Part shown: positions 29,801-40,158 of the stretch, one piece after another | Layout: every line of letters begins with the position of its first letter | Position numbering within the stretch: position 1 is the first letter of the stretch | NCBI RefSeq assembly: GCF_000227135.1 | Contig: NC_018229.1 | Span: forward strand, 27,152-91,151 | Length of the DNA: 64,000 bases | Origin: Leishmania donovani | Lineage: Eukaryota; Euglenozoa; Kinetoplastea; Trypanosomatida; Trypanosomatidae | Direction of reading: 5' to 3' | Position numbers and translations under genes: made by a program | The notes under the pieces: generated by a model | The model's database searches: none | Told to the model about the DNA's origin: nothing | Seen by the model: only the letters and a program-made list of their open reading frames with translations

Positions 29801-32752
29801 CGAAAACTGCTGCGTGCCGTTCAGCAGCAGTCGTTCCAGAGCGTCGCGCACCGCTTGCATCGCAGGCCTGGTGTCCGGGTTTCTCTGACCTTCACTGTAC
29901 ACTGCCAGAGCCACCGGATCGCGCGCAAGCAGCACCACCAGTGACGACACGAGAGGCGCGAGCAGCTGATGGCACACAAGCCGCAGCGGCGGAACCAAAT
30001 CTGTCGCTCCGGAGGTGGCGGACGTGTTTTCCGTTACGACGACATCTGCGCGAACGGAAAGCGAGCGCTCGCCCAAAGCCATCGATGATGCGCCGCTCGC
30101 CTGCAACTCGTCAACCGTGTTCACGCTCGCCCGGAGTAGCTCAACATACGCACGTCGTCGAGCCAACGCTCGTGACTGCGACGGCGCCACCTCGGGAGCC
30201 ACCTTTGCCGACGCGACGCTATCAGGGTCGCCCATCGGCGTCATCGGCGTGCCGTTTCTGCCGATAGGCAGTGGCAGGACGTCGGTGCCCCCCACCATGA
30301 GGGAGCCATGTGGAGTGTCGGGACCGTCCCCAGGCACGCCGCTGGCAGCGGCGCTCCCGCAGACCTTGCGCAAGCGCCACTGCAGCAGCTCATCCAGCGA
30401 CCGCGCACCAGAAGCCAAGGCAGGGGTGGGGAATGTCGGCCGTTCGTCCTCGCAGCGCCCGAGAGCGGCAACGCTGGTGCCGTGGCCAGTGGCCCTGAGC
30501 TGCTCCTCGGACGCAGCCGCAGCCGCCAGGCAGATGCGCTGCAGCAAGTATAGAGCGGCCGTTTCCTTATCAAGCACCGCTGGCGCTGAGGCCACCTCGG
30601 CCAAGGCGGCCTGCACCAGATCGACGTAGTCGGCAAAGGCTCGAAGCAGATAGGCGAGGCCGGAGAAACACCGCAAGGCCCAAGCCGTGTTTGACGTTCC
30701 GTTGACTGTCGCCACAGATGCCGCTGTCGACGCCTTGGGGCCGTTGGCCGTAGCTGCCGCCAACCCCAACGCCGATAAGTGCGTGGCGGTAGCAAAGACG
30801 CGCGTCTCGGGCGAAGCTGCCGAGTGCGATGACGGCGGCGCATCGCCCTCGGGCTTCGCGCGGTTCGATGTGCGGCCCGCCGCCGCGTCCGCCCTCTGGT
30901 TTGCTATGCTGCCGTTAAGGAACACAGAGGGCGGCTGCGGAGAAGCATCCGCCGTCGTTACTGCCGGCTGCGCGCCGGAACTCGGGAGCGCAGCCGGCAG
31001 TAACGACGGAGCCACAGCAGCCCACCGCGCCGCGCTCAGTTGACTCTCGCGCAGCAGCAACACCGCCAAAAACGCCAGCAGCATCCGGCACGGATCAGCG
31101 GCACCGGGAAGCGCCTCATCGCCAGCCGTGCGACCGGCAGGCGCGGAGGCGACCGACGCCGCTCCGTCCACCACCGCCGAAACGACGGCCCTCACGTCCT
31201 GCGTGGCCAGCTGGAACAACGCATCCACAGCGCTATCCAGTGACGCCATTGTCGGGGGCGCTGTCGCAGACTCCGTGCCTGGTATCCCCGACGGACACAC
31301 ACGCTTCGCCGGCAGTTCTGCACCTGGCGCACACGCCACGAGGGCTTTCACGAGAGTAGGTGAGTCGCGGAGAGCCCGCAGAGCGACGTGACATTGCGCA
31401 AAGACCGCCCACACACACATCAGGTGGCGCTTTTCTGCAGCTCGCACGGCCCTCGCCTCCGACAAGGGCTCCCCCAGGTCAGCCCCGGATGGAACCTTCG
31501 GCACCTGCTCGGCAAGCGACGCGTAGTCGTCAGCCGCACGGCGCAGACGCTGCAACATCAACTTAACCAGTCGCGCCTCGAGGGCCGTTGCTCGTCGCTG
31601 AATGCCGGTGGCCCACGACGGAGGCCGCTTAGCGGAGCGCAGCGTGCTATCCACGCTTACGCCGGCGAGCGCCGCCGACGATGCGGTGGCGGCGTCGCTG
31701 ACGCACTGTGAAAACTGTGCGCCGACGTTGCCGCCTGCGTAGACGCGAAGGGACGCTTGCACGCTGTGCAGCCGACGCGCAAGACGGGCAAGGGGTTGAT
31801 CTCGCTCCAGGGCGCGCAGATGGGCCTCGCGTTTTTCTCCGCTTGCGGCGGAGAGCGCGGCGGCATCACTCGCCGCGCGGTGTGAAGGACCTGGGGAGTG
31901 ACCGTCCTGCTGCTCACCATGTTGGTCCGCCGGAAGCAGCAAAGACGCAAGCACACTGGAGTCGGCGAGGAGGCTCGACAGCTCGGCATCGGCCGCCGCT
32001 GCGCCCCTCGCCATCGAGGCCGTTGCAGACGCCAGCGTCATATAATCGAGGTGCAACGCCTGCAGTTCGTCGGCCAAGCGCATTCGCTGCGCCGCGGGAG
32101 CGGCTGGGCCCGTCTCTTCGCCCACTACCGCAGCATCGCGGTGGGCGTACTTTGTGCTCGTGTGCGTTGGTGCCGCGTGTGGCAACGGCAATTCGACGGT
32201 TGGCAGCGCCAGTGCAGCGTTGAGCTCCGTCTTCCTCCCCCTATGCGCGTCACGATCCGCTTCCGCCGCGGTGGTCGCGCTCGCGCCGCGATCGCCTTCA
32301 CTCATCGTCCCGCCGTTGGTGACGGCATACCCCTTCGTCGCCGACAGGCGCGGCGGTTTATCGCTCGAGGCGGTATTGTTGTTGTCGGCGGTGGTCGTGA
32401 GTGTAGCCGCTGCCGCACGCCGCTGTCGCCGAAGGCGCGCGGCAAACCATGAGGGGGGTAGAAGCGGCTCAGTGTTCATCTCAGCGTTGCCGCGGCCGTC
32501 TACGTCACGTGTCGCACTAACCCGTTCCATCGCCTCTTCAATGGTCAGGATGTCTGCGCAGTCCCGCTCCATTCCCACCACGCCATCGCAGGCGCCGAGA
32601 AGATCTCGATACGAGTTGCCGATAACCGCGCGAAGGTCGTGCTGGTTGTCCTCGATGCACCGCGTAACAGTAGAAAGATAGTTCAGTGTCTCTCCCACGT
32701 CATTCTGACAGAGGATCCGCCGCACCTCCTGTGCAGCCTCCTCCATGGCCAT
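26843..32752 (-). CDS. COG1: COG1-like subunit of the conserved oligomeric Golgi tethering complex
   Basis: A protein of 1969 residues from ATG 32752 to TGA at 26843. COG is a Golgi-localised vesicle tether needed for retrograde transport and for keeping glycosyltransferases in place. Residues 1-75 match the COG1/Vps51 N-terminal helix pair: two amphipathic helices, then LRAVIGNSYRDLLGACDGV..M...C, closely parallel to the COG1 segment with VGERYRDLIEAADTI. Later segments have helical-rod character interrupted by long Ala/Ser/Gly-rich insertions, and the C-terminus is low complexity ending QLWGTS. It is about twice the length of animal COG1, as is common in Leishmania through insertions. Vps51 is the main alternative. 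It is transcribed upstream of the ankyrin-RING gene. Confidence 0.62.
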   Translation of the reverse strand: MAMEEAAQEVRRILCQNDVGETLNYLSTVTRCIEDNQHDLRAVIGNSYRDLLGACDGVVGMERDCADILTIEEAMERVSATRDVDGRGNAEMNTEPLLPPSWFAARLRRQRRAAAATLTTTADNNNTASSDKPPRLSATKGYAVTNGGTMSEGDRGASATTAAEADRDAHRGRKTELNAALALPTVELPLPHAAPTHTSTKYAHRDAAVVGEETGPAAPAAQRMRLADELQALHLDYMTLASATASMARGAAAADAELSSLLADSSVLASLLLPADQHGEQQDGHSPGPSHRAASDAAALSAASGEKREAHLRALERDQPLARLARRLHSVQASLRVYAGGNVGAQFSQCVSDAATASSAALAGVSVDSTLRSAKRPPSWATGIQRRATALEARLVKLMLQRLRRAADDYASLAEQVPKVPSGADLGEPLSEARAVRAAEKRHLMCVWAVFAQCHVALRALRDSPTLVKALVACAPGAELPAKRVCPSGIPGTESATAPPTMASLDSAVDALFQLATQDVRAVVSAVVDGAASVASAPAGRTAGDEALPGAADPCRMLLAFLAVLLLRESQLSAARWAAVAPSLLPAALPSSGAQPAVTTADASPQPPSVFLNGSIANQRADAAAGRTSNRAKPEGDAPPSSHSAASPETRVFATATHLSALGLAAATANGPKASTAASVATVNGTSNTAWALRCFSGLAYLLRAFADYVDLVQAALAEVASAPAVLDKETAALYLLQRICLAAAAASEEQLRATGHGTSVAALGRCEDERPTFPTPALASGARSLDELLQWRLRKVCGSAAASGVPGDGPDTPHGSLMVGGTDVLPLPIGRNGTPMTPMGDPDSVASAKVAPEVAPSQSRALARRRAYVELLRASVNTVDELQASGASSMALGERSLSVRADVVVTENTSATSGATDLVPPLRLVCHQLLAPLVSSLVVLLARDPVALAVYSEGQRNPDTRPAMQAVRDALERLLLNGTQQFSLPGTQGSRMPSSFSGLGQTWTTVNEARWWELVEQTTMRAALQRCVTVALESVSFVEACISQGLAASAYRMLQSSVEDSQTKLGHRVSSIGRDGGTSLGPTRASALECTWSALFSVLRLHVLSTVDSVSGPGGALSLEGAEISSGTETRHGAVHGFDGATTSAPISGLTGRRDERGSLSSAMTGICWDRFRPRTAAGAAGSAHRSFYTTSGEGIFREEGLEWGRAAYQAAQLPLSVLPDAANAKRTEQQQQQHTWGAAAVDAGLSASQQAQLAKILSGMRDKLFPDWAVRCIDEHDTTRGTRLGALDMNGHAAELLHRCLLTLVEAVQAQTASVQASACKNSAGSPPSTPPLLLLPMRIVGWLKDALHRVAVQLRNADPGVPPNGAHATVVHSYELSLLVRVYWEVLQRLQTAAPPSEATGARQLCTDAADLYERAQAPWQDMLTQFYRAALQQAYNAVLRLRESGTEEPRHSAAANRAGAALRRVTHLMDSAAWVRAPMAGPTAPDDNNASGSHGVAYPAQPTPAVMTLTQVALRYLHQALYGAPSVYSDSPVPFMSFPSRAEATYGAASISEQLQSGAASAAASVGFSDDRGCRLHVLVTGKVQQRALERLAATSAELYEFELCPLVDVVGESGDSGVAARTSALPPGNAAPATAAATQNQADDLRLQWYMDVLFASSVWCAGSVSGGGGGSSAGLFATERDSPVKALFTPDTGGSGVGVDATACVAEGPLRRVVRHLEGTCDPVRWRSGVPLILAAYRQFISASALLWVAHSEEPHDGDAGDTHNEGAFCATSVAAAAATRPFSAAGAMAAAPFLTEKLLLPRERVNRLALLPIAASSSAALASASIGAGGTPSAASARAAAVVPQTYSLLLPTASELNPYAPSSSSSVGVPPTGPYRFGGPSSAVAAASAGASGGVGINSLLRSANGGHDASAALLLGGVGAADMIGVGEVAVPADSSSAAAAASSLWGTTQRGWSQLWGTS
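30952..31009. repeat. Perfect 22-bp inverted repeat with 14-nt loop inside the COG1-like gene
   Basis: The arm at 30952-30973 is an exact reverse complement of the arm at 30988-31009, with a loop at 30974-30987. It lies in the coding frame, over an Ala/Pro/Ser-rich stretch. The pairing is GC-rich and would form a very stable hairpin in RNA or single-stranded DNA. Confidence 0.9.
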
Positions 32753-32933
32753 CGTGCCGCTTTCCTCTCTCTGTTTCTTCGCTGCGCTTGGCGTTGGCCG
32801 GGGTCGATCTACACGAGTGATGGAATCTGAGTTCTAATGGGCTGTCTGTTGGTGTGCCTGTATGCCGTGGTGGGGACGGTGCGAGGGGCGCTTCGGGGCC
32901 CGGCAGGATCCTCCACCACCGCTAACACTCTCC

Positions 32934-32935
32934 CT
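32934..32935 (-). promoter_or_regulatory. Candidate spliced-leader acceptor AG for the COG1-like gene
   Basis: First minus-strand AG after an 82-nt AG-free zone (32936-33017) rich in TTGTTG-type pyrimidine sequence. The genomic leader would be about 180 nt. Several AGs lie closer to the ATG, so the exact site is uncertain. Confidence 0.35.
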
Positions 32936-33190
32936 GGAGCAAGTGCACGTCGCAGAGAGCAGCAGCAACAACAACAACGGCAACGCAGAAGAATATGGAA
33001 TCGGTTCAGTCGTCAAGCTCCGCCCGCGACGATGAGCAAAGGAATATCGAGAAAGTAATCCGCTTCCGCCTTCGCTAGTCACTGTCCACTCGACACGTCT
33101 GCACGTGTGCCGGCTCGCCTTCGCGCCGCCTCTCCTCACGTCAGCTGCACGAGAACGGCGTTTGTGCGGCACAGCGTGGTGGTGAGCGCT

Positions 33191-33191
<1 letters not shown>

Positions 33192-33228
<37 letters not shown>
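33192..33228. repeat. (GT)n microsatellite
   Basis: About 18 uninterrupted GT units on the plus strand, in spacer upstream of the COG1-like gene. Confidence 0.9.
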
Positions 33229-33231
<3 letters not shown>

Positions 33232-34653
33232 GAGCTGCTGACGGGCCAAGACAGATTTCGCAAGTAAAAACAAAATGCGTACACGCGCATACGTATATAT
33301 GGCAGGAAGCTCACACCGAGTGCACACGGGTGTGTCGTGTGCGACGGGAAGGGGGAGGGGCGCAGACGGAGAGAACGAGGGTACACTGTATACACACATA
33401 TGTTTGCATGTGTGTGTGTGCGCGCGTGACGGCATTGAAATCAGAATCAATGTAAAGAAATAGGGAAGATTCAAGGGGCGCGGTCATGTCTGGCGTCTCT
33501 GCATACTACCAGGCGAGAACGGCAGCAGCAGGCGCTCAGCCGATCGTGCATCGCCTGCACCTGTGCCCCGCCATCCTGTGCGCACGACGCGTGTGGAGGC
33601 CGAGGAGGGACCGGCATTCGAGGCAAGCAAGGCTACGAAACACCCGCAGATAAACCGTGGCAACGATCGATGAAGGCCCAGCCGCCGCCGTGCAGCCGCC
33701 ATCCGCGCGGAGCTGAACAGATGCACGGTGAGGAGGGCACGCAGAACGGCGAAGAGGCATCGGCTCGCTTACACATCCTGCTACCATGTCCCACGCCGCC
33801 TTGTCCATTGCTCGCCCGTTTCTATTTTGATCTACTTGTTTGTCTTCCTCTTAATCATTCATGCCCGCCGCACCGACGACCACACAAGCCGGTGTCGGCA
33901 CCACCACGACATACCTCGCACAGCACACGCGCACGTCGAAACAAGAAAAGGGAAGATGGCGCAAGAGAACAAGGCGTACCTACGCGCACACGCATGTGCA
34001 ATATAACCACATATACACACACTTGTATATATATATATATCAAGTCGAGCGACGGACGTGCGGCAGTGCCTATGTGCACGTATTCGGGCGCGTCCAGACA
34101 CCGGTGCGCATGAGGCGTGTACCCGTGCACGCCGGCACGCCTGCCTGTGAGCCCGGGGAGGCGGAGATGGTGAGAGGTGCAGGTGCGTCGAATGAAGAAG
34201 AGCCGGCCAAGCAAAGGTAGGCGCATGCACACAGACATATAGATAGATGTACATATATAGATACACATATATGCATGATGGCGCACAGAACGCACAGGGA
34301 TATACGTCCAGAAACAGTAAGCGCAATAAGGGTGTGTGTGGGGGGAAGGGGGGGGGGGCGGGCGAGCGGGGAGGCCGCCCCTCCCCACAAGGGAAGAGAA
34401 AGTGTGGAAGAAGAAAGAGCCCCGCGCCCATGCAGCCTCTCGTCCCTCTCCCCGGAGACGCTCAGCACGGCGCGTGGCACACAATGAGAAACCCAAGAAG
34501 AACGAAGGAAAAAAAAGTACGGCAGAGAGAACAGAGATGAAGCAAGCGTCTCGGTACCCCAAAACGTGGTCGTGCTCCGCACGCGAGCCGCGCAATGAAG
34601 AGGCGCATGCACAGCCCACAGCGCACCTACCTCTGGTGCGCGACGGCCATGTC

Positions 34654-35012
34654 CAGGAAACCGGGCCCCACCAACACCGCCTGGCGCCGTCCAAGCCCAC
34701 CGCAACACGTCACCGCATACAGCGCAGGCTCGCCCCCGCATCGCGCCCCACGCCACCGCAACGCAGCGAAGGCAGACAAGTAGCCGGCGCATCCGTGCGC
34801 TCCTTCTTTCGACCGCCGGCACGAGTCGTAGCGAGCCGGTGCAAGCGGCATCATGGCCGCAAGCCTCGCCGGCGCAGCGCCGGCCCCCAGACACCTGCCC
34901 CCCCACACACACCAAGAGTCCGCCACCACCACCCCGAGAGCCTGCCACCACACACGCACGGCCCGGTGGCCCGCGTCATGACGGGAGCTCCAGGGCGACA
35001 CGCGCAACAAAA
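34654..35012 (+). repeat. Dispersed repeat, long copy, possible SIDER-like retroposon
   Basis: This matches 61311-61613 almost base for base, from the GGGCCCCACCAACACCGC block through the GAGAGCCTGCCACC block to GGGAGCTCCAGGGCG. It carries 59 extra bases at 34681-34739, bounded by a short CCGC repeat. The other copy ends in poly(A) in this orientation, so the plus orientation is probably that of the retroposed transcript. SIDER elements are short degenerate retroposons common in Leishmania 3' UTRs. Assignment to that class is inference. Confidence 0.6.
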
Positions 35013-35263
35013 AGAGGAGGGAGAGACGACGCATGAAAAACGCGCACGAGAATGGGCGATGAAAGGAGGGGGGACACTGGAACGGGACGTGTCACAAGCG
35101 ACTCGAAGAGGACGAAAAGACACACGGCCGCACACCGTGCGCGTTGCCACGCTCTCCCCCCTCCNNNNNNNNNNNNNNNNNNNNNNNNNNNNNNNNNNNN
35201 NNNNNNNNNNNNNNNNNNNNNNNNNNNNNNNNNNNNNNNNNNNNNNNNNNNNNNNNNNNNNNN

Positions 35264-35511
35264 AGTCCGCCACCACCACCCCGAGAGCCTGCCACCACAC
35301 ACGCACGGCCCGGTGGCCCGCGTCATGACGGGAGCTCCAGGGCGACACGCGCAACAAAAAGAGGAGGGAGAGACGACGCATGAAAAACGCGCACGAGAAT
35401 GGGCGATGAAAGGAGGGGGGACACTGGAACGGGACGTGTCACAAGCGACTCGAAGAGGACGAAAAGACACACGGCCGCACACCGTGCGCGTTGCCACGCT
35501 CTCCCCCCTCC
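35264..35511. repeat. Exact 248-bp duplicate of 34917-35164 across an N gap
   Basis: The sequence after the 99-N gap at 35165-35263 begins with an identical copy of the 248 bases that precede the gap. This is the pattern of two contig ends that overlap but were not merged. I treat it as an assembly artefact, not a biological tandem repeat. Confidence 0.8.
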
Positions 35512-35823
35512 TCCTCTCATCGCCCATGCTCGTGCGCGTTTTTCATGCGTCGTTTAGGCGCGTTGGTTGGCTTGGTATGATGCCCCTTGTTTTTGCTCGG
35601 CGGTTCATTGAGAACGGCGATATGCCGCAAAACCGATTACCGACCCGCCGCCGCCATCGACAGGAGCGTCGGCGCCCAGGAGGGGGTGGGGTGTGTGTGT
35701 GGAGGGTGGAATGGTTTGATCGGTTGGGGGAGGGGGAAGGGGAGGCACGCAAGGAAGGTCAATGAGACGCAAATCACCAAAAGGAAAACAAGCAAACCTC
35801 GGTGTGTGTGTGTGTGTGTGTGT

Positions 35824-35984
35824 GGGGGGGGGGGGGGGCGGGGAGAGGTGGTCGNNNNNNNNNNNNNNNNNNNNNNNNNNNNNNNNNNNNNNNNNNNNNN
35901 NNNNNNNNNNNNNNNNNNNNNNNNNNNNNNNNNNNNNNNNNNNNNNNNNNNNNGTTTTTTGTGTTTGGGGGGGGGGGGGGGGGG
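35824..35984. other. N gap flanked by poly-G tracts
   Basis: A G15 run at 35824-35838 and a G18 run at 35967-35984 flank the 99-N gap at 35855-35953. Unlike most gaps here, the flanks are not duplicates of each other. The gap probably reflects sequencing failure at G-rich, quadruplex-prone DNA. Confidence 0.7.
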
Positions 35985-38559
35985 CAGAGTGGTCAGTCGC
36001 ACATGACGGACGGAACAGCCCCCCTCCCCTCCCCCGGGAAGCCTTCCATGGCAGAGAGAGAGAGAGGGGGAAGTGCGAAGAGAGGCTACAGCCGGTGGTG
36101 AACGGGTGTGGGGTGGTGTTGGCCTGTACGTAGCTCTTCCTCCTCCAACACACACACAGACATGCACCGCACACGCACGTGCGCACACACCGGCATGCAT
36201 GCCTGACATCCGATACCCGTCGGTGCGGTCATCGTCCCCAATCTCTCTCCCTACCTCTCACGCAAATCTCTACGGAAGCAGGAGCACAGTCGGCTGGAAA
36301 GCGCGAAGGCGCATGAGGGGCTGGGTGGGAGCGATGGCCGCGCCAAGGGGAGAGGGCAACTCAAAACAAGGAAGCGGGAGAAAGAACGCGTACTCGGAAC
36401 GGTGGCACACACACACACACACAGCCCTCCATCCCTCCCCCCCCCCCAAGACACCGGAGATGCGAACGCAGTCCAAGCAAAAGTGTTCGTTCTTTTTCTT
36501 GTGTGTGTGTCTTGTCCGGGAGGAAGGGAAGTGGGAACGGACAGCCCGCAAGGCATGCGCCCTCATCCTCACAGCGTATCAAGGCCACACACGGCCGCTG
36601 CAGCAGCCTGACGAGGTGCATCGAGGAAGGAAGTCGGAGCGTCACGCACATACGAAAGCAAAAATAAAAAATAAAATGAAAAATGAGAGTGGCAATGGGG
36701 AGAAGGTGTTTGTAGGTGTGTGTGGGTGTATGCAGTGGCTCGAACCCAGTTAGGGGCGCTGCCTACACTGTCGGGTGAGGAGGGGCAGCACCGCCAACGC
36801 CAACAAGAACACCGGAAAAAAAACGAAAAAGGTAGCAGAACTCTGAGCAAGACACACACAAGAGCCTCACGCGCGGTCAAGAGCCGCGGATGGAGGAGGA
36901 GGAGAACAGTACCCGAGAAGCACGCTTCGTCTCGTCTTATTGCTGTTTGGTTGTGTTCGTCGAAGGCGGGCGGGGCGGGGAGGGATGAGGAGTTACACAC
37001 CAACGGCAAGGCAAGGCAGGGGGGGGGCATCACGGAGACCGTAAGACACGCAACACGGAAAGAAATGCACGCAGCGGCAGCATTGAAGGAGAACAAAAAA
37101 AAATCGTGCTGTGCGTCGAGAACCGCGAAAAAAGGGTCAAAAGACGAAAACAAGAGGGAATGCTTACGTCATACCAATGGACAGTGTGCGTGCGCGCATG
37201 CGTGCATGCGCGCTGTGTTCGTATTTGCGTTGAGAAGCCTGATGCACTACAAGGCACAAGAAGGTGAGAAGGGAGTGGGGGTGTGGGGTTTGGGGGTGGG
37301 GGGCGGGCGGATGGGCGCGCCATACCTTGAGATTAAAAACGAAAGATAATAAAAAAAAATAGCGAGAGGTGCGTGATAGAATGGGGAAGTCAAATGGAGT
37401 AAGAGAGCGTGCGCGCGCTGCAGACAACACCTCATGGGGAGCAGACAAAAAAAAAGAGGACAGGCAACGTATCTGCACAATTGTGCGCCCTGCGAGACAA
37501 ACGAAGGCGAGAGAACATAAAAAGACGTATCGCTGCACTGATGTGCACGCCGAGCTGAAGGGCATAGAGGGAGACGAAATAGAGGAAGAACGCGCAGGAA
37601 TGAGAATGCACACATACCCGAAAGAAGGGCCGAGAGCGAAGAAGAGCTTCGCTTTCTTCGCCTCCGCCAACCCGATCACTTTCTCTCTTTCCACATTATC
37701 CGGTTGGTGCCTCCCTGCAGATATGTATGCGTCCGCGGTGACCTCGACGGCGGCCAGCTGCACGAGAAAAAAATAAACTCGCCGCTTGCCCTCTTGTGTT
37801 GGTCTCCTCGGATATGTTCTCCCCCTCGAGAGTCTTCCTTCAAAATGCGCTGCGGTCGTCGTATTTGCTGGTTTTCCCTTGGATGTGTTTGTGATTATGT
37901 TTGCAGGGAGGAGGAGGACGAGGTGGAGGAAGGAGCGGTGTGTGCGACGCACCGTTGCTACGCATACCCGCACAGATGGGAACCCAGGGCAGCGAAGCGC
38001 GGGCACGAAAAAATGGGCTCAATGAACAAACACATGAAAACATCAAAAGAAAAGAAAAAAAAACAGAAACGAACGCTTGAGAAAGAAAGAAGAGATTTGG
38101 GGGGGGAGGGAGGGAGGGAGAAGGACATTACATGTGCGTCGGATACGTTTCTCTGGTGGTGGCAGTGGTCGTGATTTCGGGTGTGACCCCCTTGCGCCTG
38201 CACACCGGAAACACGACAATGCGCGCACGCACCTCATCCTGAGTGGCTACCGCGTGCGCGCGCGTCCTTCCACCCCTCTTCCTCTCCCCTCGAATCTCTT
38301 CCTTTACCCAGCGCGTGCGTCTTCTCTTTCTTTTTTATCGGTTTCGCTTCAATCCCAAAAAAAAAAAAAAAACGAATGGAAAAAAAAATGGTGTGCGTGT
38401 GTGCACCTTCTCCCTGTCAACAACAATCAGAAACTGATAAGGAAGAGAAGAGACAACACACACACGCGCACGAGGAAGTACACACGAAAAGAAAAGGAAG
38501 GAAGAGGAGTAGGGGGAGGGGCACCACCTGCTGCTGGCAATCACGTTGCTCGGAGCCGC

Positions 38560-39180
38560 GAAGTAAAGAAAGAAAGGGCACAATTGTATGCGTTACATAG
38601 AATCATTTTTTAAATTTGTTAAAAAACATCAAAACGAAAAACGTGAAGGAACGTGTGGAGAGAACCGGGAGGTAGGCTGCCAGTTTGTGGATAAGACACA
38701 CACACACACGCACACACACGCATCGGCACACAGGGAAAATTAAGGAAAGAGAGAGGGAGAGACGAGACCGCACAGAAAAAACACACGAAAAAAAAAAAGA
38801 ACGGCAGCGTAGAAGACGAGAAAAATAAAACACTACAATGAAAGGGGGAAAGGAAGGTAGTTAAGCCACCACACGGAGGGGTAACACACACACGCACACT
38901 ACGAAAACAAGAGAGTTGGGAGGGAGGGGGGCAAAAATGCAGAAGAGCACATTGCATATGAGCAAGACACAAGAACAGCGAAAAAAAAAAAATAATAAGA
39001 TAAAAAAGGATGCACAGTACGAAAACGAGAACCACATCAACATGTTAATAAAATTACATCCATGCATACAATTTAAATGAAATACGACATCCACAAACAA
39101 AAACCCGTGAAAAGACAACAAAAAAGCCAATGAAGATACACCCCACATACATATATACATATATGCATAACGTTTTGTCT
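38560..39180. other. A+T-rich island in GC-rich DNA
   Basis: Contains runs such as AATCATTTTTTAAATTTG, TTAATAAAATTAC and many A homopolymers, in contrast to the GC-rich coding parts. No gene is visible. It lies in the gene-poor region upstream in coordinate of galactosyltransferase copy A. Confidence 0.6.
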
Positions 39181-39602
39181 TTTGTGTTGTTACTGCTGTT
39201 GCCTGTCGCGCTGGAAGGTCGTCAGACTGCGGGGGGAGGGAGGGGGGGATGAGTGCGTGTGAGCGAAGAGAGGACGGGGCACGAAGGTCGGCACACGTGC
39301 GCAAGACACCAATACGAGGCGGCCCCTATGAGGGCATGCGCGTCAACGCACAGGGCGAGCAGGTTCACAAAACATGTGCACACGTACCCACGTGTTCGCC
39401 GTGGAGTCATGCATCCAAGGCGTTGCCCAGGAGTGTTCCCACGCGCCTCGGCTCCTTCTCCTCGCCCCTCTCTTCACCATCTCATCTCCGTCCACACGTC
39501 CTGCGCAGGGAGGACGGAAAGGAAACTATAAAAATCAAGAATCAGCCAAGCGAAAAGTGCTTAGCAAGCGCTCACGTAGTCCGCACGGCGTGGCATTCTC
39601 CT

Positions 39603-39650
39603 CAAGGGCGCGGAGGAGCACTCTAGTTACAGTGCTCCTCCGCGCCCTTG
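39603..39650. repeat. Perfect 20-bp-stem hairpin
   Basis: The arm 39603-39622 is the exact reverse complement of 39631-39650, with an 8-nt loop (CTAGTTAC) at 39623-39630. The stem is GC-rich. It stands in non-coding spacer. Confidence 0.9.
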
Positions 39651-39675
39651 CCCTCGCTTTATGATGATTATGAGC

Positions 39676-40158
39676 CTATCCAACGTTTCCAATGCAGCGC
39701 ACCTCGCGCCCGCCTCCCTTCCTTCGCGTGTCACGTGTGCTTGTCTGTGTAAAAAGGGACCGCGAGGGTGTCACCTCGCCATGCCAAGTCGGATTCGAGA
39801 TGATGGGCAAAGTCGGCGCGGCCTTCGCCCCCCCGAGCGGAACACCCTCTCCACTGCCCGTGTTCCACATCGCTAAAGTGGCTGCCGTTACCGTGCTGCC
39901 ATCCCTCCCACTCACTGCTGCGCTGAGCGGGCCGCGCCGCTGTGCGAGAAGACCGGTACGGCTCACCAGGTCAACGAAACTACCATCCCAGAGGAGCAAC
40001 GCCGGCACCACAGAAGGAGGGATGGAGAGAGGTTCAGCCGTCGACCTCACAGCAACGTGTGGGCCAACATAGACATTGGCGACCCGTCGAGCACGAGATG
40101 GACGGCGGCGAAGGGGGTAGAGGGGTATGCGCCGTGAACGCCGTGAGCGAAGGCTCAT
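39676..40158 (-). CDS. Uncertain open reading frame, hypothetical protein
   Basis: A 160-codon frame from ATG 40158, in the least low-complexity part of the gene-poor region. Its translation has mixed composition (for example PPSVVPALLLWDGSFVDLV) rather than simple repeats, but an equally long frame runs on the opposite strand and I recognise no domain. It may be chance, or a piece of a degenerate retroposon. Confidence 0.18.
   Translation of the reverse strand: MSLRSRRSRRIPLYPLRRRPSRARRVANVYVGPHVAVRSTAEPLSIPPSVVPALLLWDGSFVDLVSRTGLLAQRRGPLSAAVSGRDGSTVTAATLAMWNTGSGEGVPLGGAKAAPTLPIISNPTWHGEVTPSRSLFTQTSTRDTRRKGGGREVRCIGNVG

Noticed and set aside
33240..33480. CRISPR-like or telomeric repeats among the TG/CA tracts
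   Set aside because: They are simple dinucleotide tracts without spacers, and no TTAGGG-type telomere repeats are seen anywhere in the window.
34070..34951. A long minus-strand frame of 293 codons
   Set aside because: It overlaps the dispersed repeat and TA/TG tracts, has biased Cys/Arg/Ser composition, and parallel frames exist on the other strand.
35264..35511. Biological tandem repeat
   Set aside because: Exact identity to the other flank of a 99-N gap indicates an unmerged contig overlap.
36730..36780. A B-box-like GGTTCGAGCC on the minus strand, as in a tRNA gene
   Set aside because: The bases around it do not form a T-arm stem, and no matching A box or acceptor stem is found at the right distance.
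36720..38006. Open frames of about 200-280 codons on both strands in the gene-poor region
   Set aside because: They overlap antiparallel, are low-complexity, and show no recognisable domain; several lack an ATG at the stated start.
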